Assembly (NCBI GenBank): GCA_023427285.1
Contig: JAEZBH010000446.1
Span: 1-7,470, forward strand
Reading direction: 5' to 3'
Origin: Pseudomonadota bacterium
GTDB lineage: Bacteria > Pseudomonadota > Alphaproteobacteria > Sphingomonadales > Sphingomonadaceae
DNA: 7,470 nt
The stretch's first letter is position 1. Every line of letters starts with the position of its first letter. Positions 6,252 to 7,470 of the stretch are shown here, in pieces. Under the pieces are notes generated by a model, which was given only the letters and a program-made list of their open reading frames with translations, was not told where the DNA came from and made no database searches. A program made the translations under genes and the position numbers.

Positions 6252-7145
6252 TCAGGTTGCAAGACCTTCGCCATCAAACTGCGCAAGGAAATCGCGGATT
6301 AGGCATGTCGCTTCGTCGAGGGCCGTCTCCAGCAGCCAGTGCCCCCCGTCGAGCAGGTGCAGTTGAGCATCTGGCAGATCACGCAGGTACGCATGGGCTG
6401 CGCCGGCGGGCATGTAGCCATCCTGTGGACCCCAGAGGATGAGCGTAGGCGGCTGATGCTCACGCAAATATGCCTGATAGCGAGGAAACCAGTCGAGGTT
6501 CTCCTTCAGCCCGGCGATCACATCCACATAAATCTCCCGGCGGCGCGGGGTTGTCAGCGCCCAGTGCAGCTTCCAAAGGTCGGGCGGAATGCGAGCGGCA
6601 AGGTCCGGGCGCACGTCGTTCAGGAACTCGTCCTTATATCCCTCCTCGCTAACCGCCTCGGCCAGCCTGGCGCGCGCCTCCACGCCCGGATTCGCGAAGT
6701 AGTTCTGTAAAGGCACATAGCGAGGGCCGAATTGATCCTCGTAAATATCCCCGTTCTGAATAATCAGAGCCACAATGCGCTCAGGCTGCCTGATCGCCAG
6801 ACGCAGCCCGATCTGCGAGCCGAAATCATGCAGATAGAGCACAAAACGCTCTAGACCCAGCCAATCAGCAAAGCCCTCAAGGAAAGCGGCATAACCGTCA
6901 AAATCGTAGGCGAAGCCTTCAGGCGTACCGCTGTAGCCGCATCCCGGAAAATCCGGCGCAACCAGCCGCCAGCGATCCGCCAGCCGCGGCATCAAATTAC
7001 GGAATTGGTAGGATGAGCACGGATAACCATGGGGCAGCAACAGCGCAGGCGCATCTGGCCGCCCCGCCTCCCGATAGAAGACATCCACCCCATTCAGATC
7101 TATGGACAGATGCCGCACACCGCCTCCCATTGAAACCGATGGCAT
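6252..7145 (-). CDS. Alpha/beta-hydrolase with Asp nucleophile (epoxide hydrolase/haloalkane dehalogenase-like)
   Basis: About 297 residues. Visible elements in order are the oxyanion motif HGYP (39-42), DFPGCGYS (65-72), the nucleophile elbow LHDFGSQIG with D107 in the place usually held by Ser, a cap region (about 130-225), the acid candidate D242 in WGPQDGYMP and the base H269 in GGHWLLE. An Asp nucleophile with this layout belongs to the epoxide hydrolase/haloalkane dehalogenase branch, acting through an alkyl-enzyme ester. The nucleophile is followed by Phe, not the Trp that helps bind halide in classical dehalogenases, so the substrate is open. The start is uncertain: ATG 7145 has a weak GGGGCG upstream, ATG 7130 (292 residues) matches the family's usual length, and ATG 7247 is unlikely because its extension covers the DnaA boxes. 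No signal peptide. Convergent with msrC and downstream of a probable reductase gene. Confidence 0.85.
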   Translation of the reverse strand: MPSVSMGGGVRHLSIDLNGVDVFYREAGRPDAPALLLPHGYPCSSYQFRNLMPRLADRWRLVAPDFPGCGYSGTPEGFAYDFDGYAAFLEGFADWLGLERFVLYLHDFGSQIGLRLAIRQPERIVALIIQNGDIYEDQFGPRYVPLQNYFANPGVEARARLAEAVSEEGYKDEFLNDVRPDLAARIPPDLWKLHWALTTPRRREIYVDVIAGLKENLDWFPRYQAYLREHQPPTLILWGPQDGYMPAGAAHAYLRDLPDAQLHLLDGGHWLLETALDEATCLIRDFLAQFDGEGLAT

Positions 7146-7220
7146 CGCCAACGCCCCAGTAGGCGAGAGGTTCAGGAGTGCGCCAGTGACGCGGCGGGGG
7201 CCAGCCAATCCGCAGTGGAT

Positions 7221-7243
7221 TTGTCCACAACAACTGTGGATAA
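7221..7243. promoter_or_regulatory. Inverted pair of DnaA boxes upstream of the hydrolase gene
   Basis: TTGTCCACA (7221-7229) and, after a 5-base spacer, TGTGGATAA (7235-7243) face each other. The second is, on the minus strand, TTATCCACA, the strong consensus DnaA box; the first differs from it by one base. Just upstream on the minus strand is a perfect TTGACA (7252-7247), so the boxes would lie in the spacer and -10 region of any promoter using it. This suggests DnaA-linked control of the hydrolase gene or a DnaA-binding cluster. Two boxes alone do not make an origin, and no replication gene is nearby. Confidence 0.6.
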
Positions 7244-7271
7244 CCATGTCAACTGAGCAAGCATAACACCG

Positions 7272-7289
7272 TTAAGTCACTGACTTTAA
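7272..7289. repeat. Imperfect palindrome in the AT-rich gap
   Basis: TTAAGTCACTGACTTTAA is an inverted repeat with AGTCA and TGACT arms around a single C and TTA/TAA flanks, one base out of perfect symmetry. It lies between the 3' end of the reductase gene and the DnaA boxes, in the most AT-rich part of the window. It may be an operator; no function is assigned. Confidence 0.35.
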
Positions 7290-7310
7290 ATATGGGAATA
7301 CTGTTTGCTT

Positions 7311-7347
7311 AAAAAATGGGCAGTCGCGTCTCGCTTCGCTATCCCAT
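7311..7347 (-). terminator. Candidate intrinsic terminator of the reductase gene
   Basis: Read on the minus strand, ATGGG (7347-7343), which overlaps the last codons before the TAG stop, can pair with CCCAT (7320-7316). An inner GCG/CGC pairing is possible, and six T residues (7316-7311) follow at once. The stem is short and interrupted, but the U-tract and position fit an intrinsic terminator. Confidence 0.5.
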
Positions 7348-7470
7348 CTCCACCACCACCCGGCCTCGAACCCGACCAGCCAGAAACTCCGGCGCAAGCG
7401 CAGTCACCTCAGAGAGCTTGATCGTGCGGGTCATGGACTTGAGCTTGTCGCGATCGATCAGCTGGTCAAG
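7339..7470 (-). CDS. C-terminal end of a probable YhdH/AcuI-type MDR oxidoreductase (partial)
   Basis: The last 43 codons before a TAG stop (7341-7339) read LDQLIDRDKLKSM and so on, ending LAGRVRGRVVVEMG. The ending, with (L/I)-x-G-(K/R)-V-x-GR-V-V-V, and the preceding helix with KLxxMTxxIxLxEV, match the C-terminus of medium-chain dehydrogenase/reductases of the YhdH/AcuI type (NADPH-dependent quinone or acryloyl-CoA reductases). The Rossmann core and catalytic part lie beyond the right edge, so the substrate cannot be judged. The frame is open to the edge with GC-rich codon use. It is on the same strand as the hydrolase but separated by about 190 bases with a candidate terminator, so probably a separate transcript. 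Confidence 0.62.
   Translation of the reverse strand, partial: LDQLIDRDKLKSMTRTIKLSEVTALAPEFLAGRVRGRVVVEMG

Noticed and set aside
5666..6286. A 206-residue minus-strand open frame opposite msrC
   Set aside because: The plus-strand product has all three fRMsr cysteines and the GAF signatures; the opposite frame is a compositional shadow.
7146..7247. N-terminal extension of the hydrolase starting at ATG 7247
   Set aside because: The extra residues (Cys/His/Pro-rich) do not resemble the family, there is no ribosome binding site, and the stretch is occupied by the DnaA-box inverted repeat.
7221..7316. Chromosomal or plasmid replication origin suggested by DnaA boxes plus AT-rich DNA
   Set aside because: Only two clear boxes, no iteron array, and no dnaA, hemE, parAB or rep gene in the window. 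Kept as a DnaA-binding site only.

Overview
The window looks like a chromosomal housekeeping segment from a GC-rich alphaproteobacterium. The best guess is a member of the Sphingomonadales. The guess rests on high G+C, third-position G/C-rich codons, long spurious mirror-strand reading frames, and the gene set SUV3-like helicase, S4-domain protein, seven-iron ferredoxin and CarD. It comes from recognising protein families and neighbours, not from a database search. No mobile element, CRISPR array, rRNA or tRNA was seen.

Left half, minus strand (about 3843 down to 1). A large SUV3/MgpS-type DExH helicase is followed after 22 bases by a small S4-domain RNA-binding protein of the Hsp15 type. After a 146-base gap with its own candidate promoter comes the 3Fe-4S/4Fe-4S ferredoxin FdxA. 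After a further 283-base gap comes the N-terminal part of a CarD/CdnL-type RNA polymerase-binding regulator, which runs off the left edge. The helicase and S4 gene look translationally and transcriptionally coupled and may act together on structured or ribosomal RNA. FdxA and CarD probably have their own promoters.

Centre (3844-4126). This is a divergent intergenic region between the helicase (leftward) and an envelope gene (rightward). It contains a perfect TTGACA hexamer, a 10-base direct repeat and a small hairpin whose arms are two GANTC sites.

Right half. On the plus strand is a membrane-anchored M23 (LytM-type) murein endopeptidase with an intact zinc site and apparently no ATG start. 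It is followed by free methionine-(R)-sulfoxide reductase (GAF fold, all three redox cysteines present). Converging on it from the minus strand is an alpha/beta-hydrolase with an Asp nucleophile, of the epoxide hydrolase/haloalkane dehalogenase type. Upstream of that gene lies an inverted pair of DnaA boxes. The right edge holds the last 43 codons of a probable YhdH/AcuI-type medium-chain dehydrogenase/reductase, ending in a candidate intrinsic terminator.

I do not see a clear undescribed multi-gene system. The most interesting signals are in the non-coding DNA: the inverted DnaA-box pair, paired palindromes around the fdxA promoter, a perfect 8-8-8 inverted repeat before the methionine sulfoxide reductase gene, and the GANTC hairpin before the peptidase gene.
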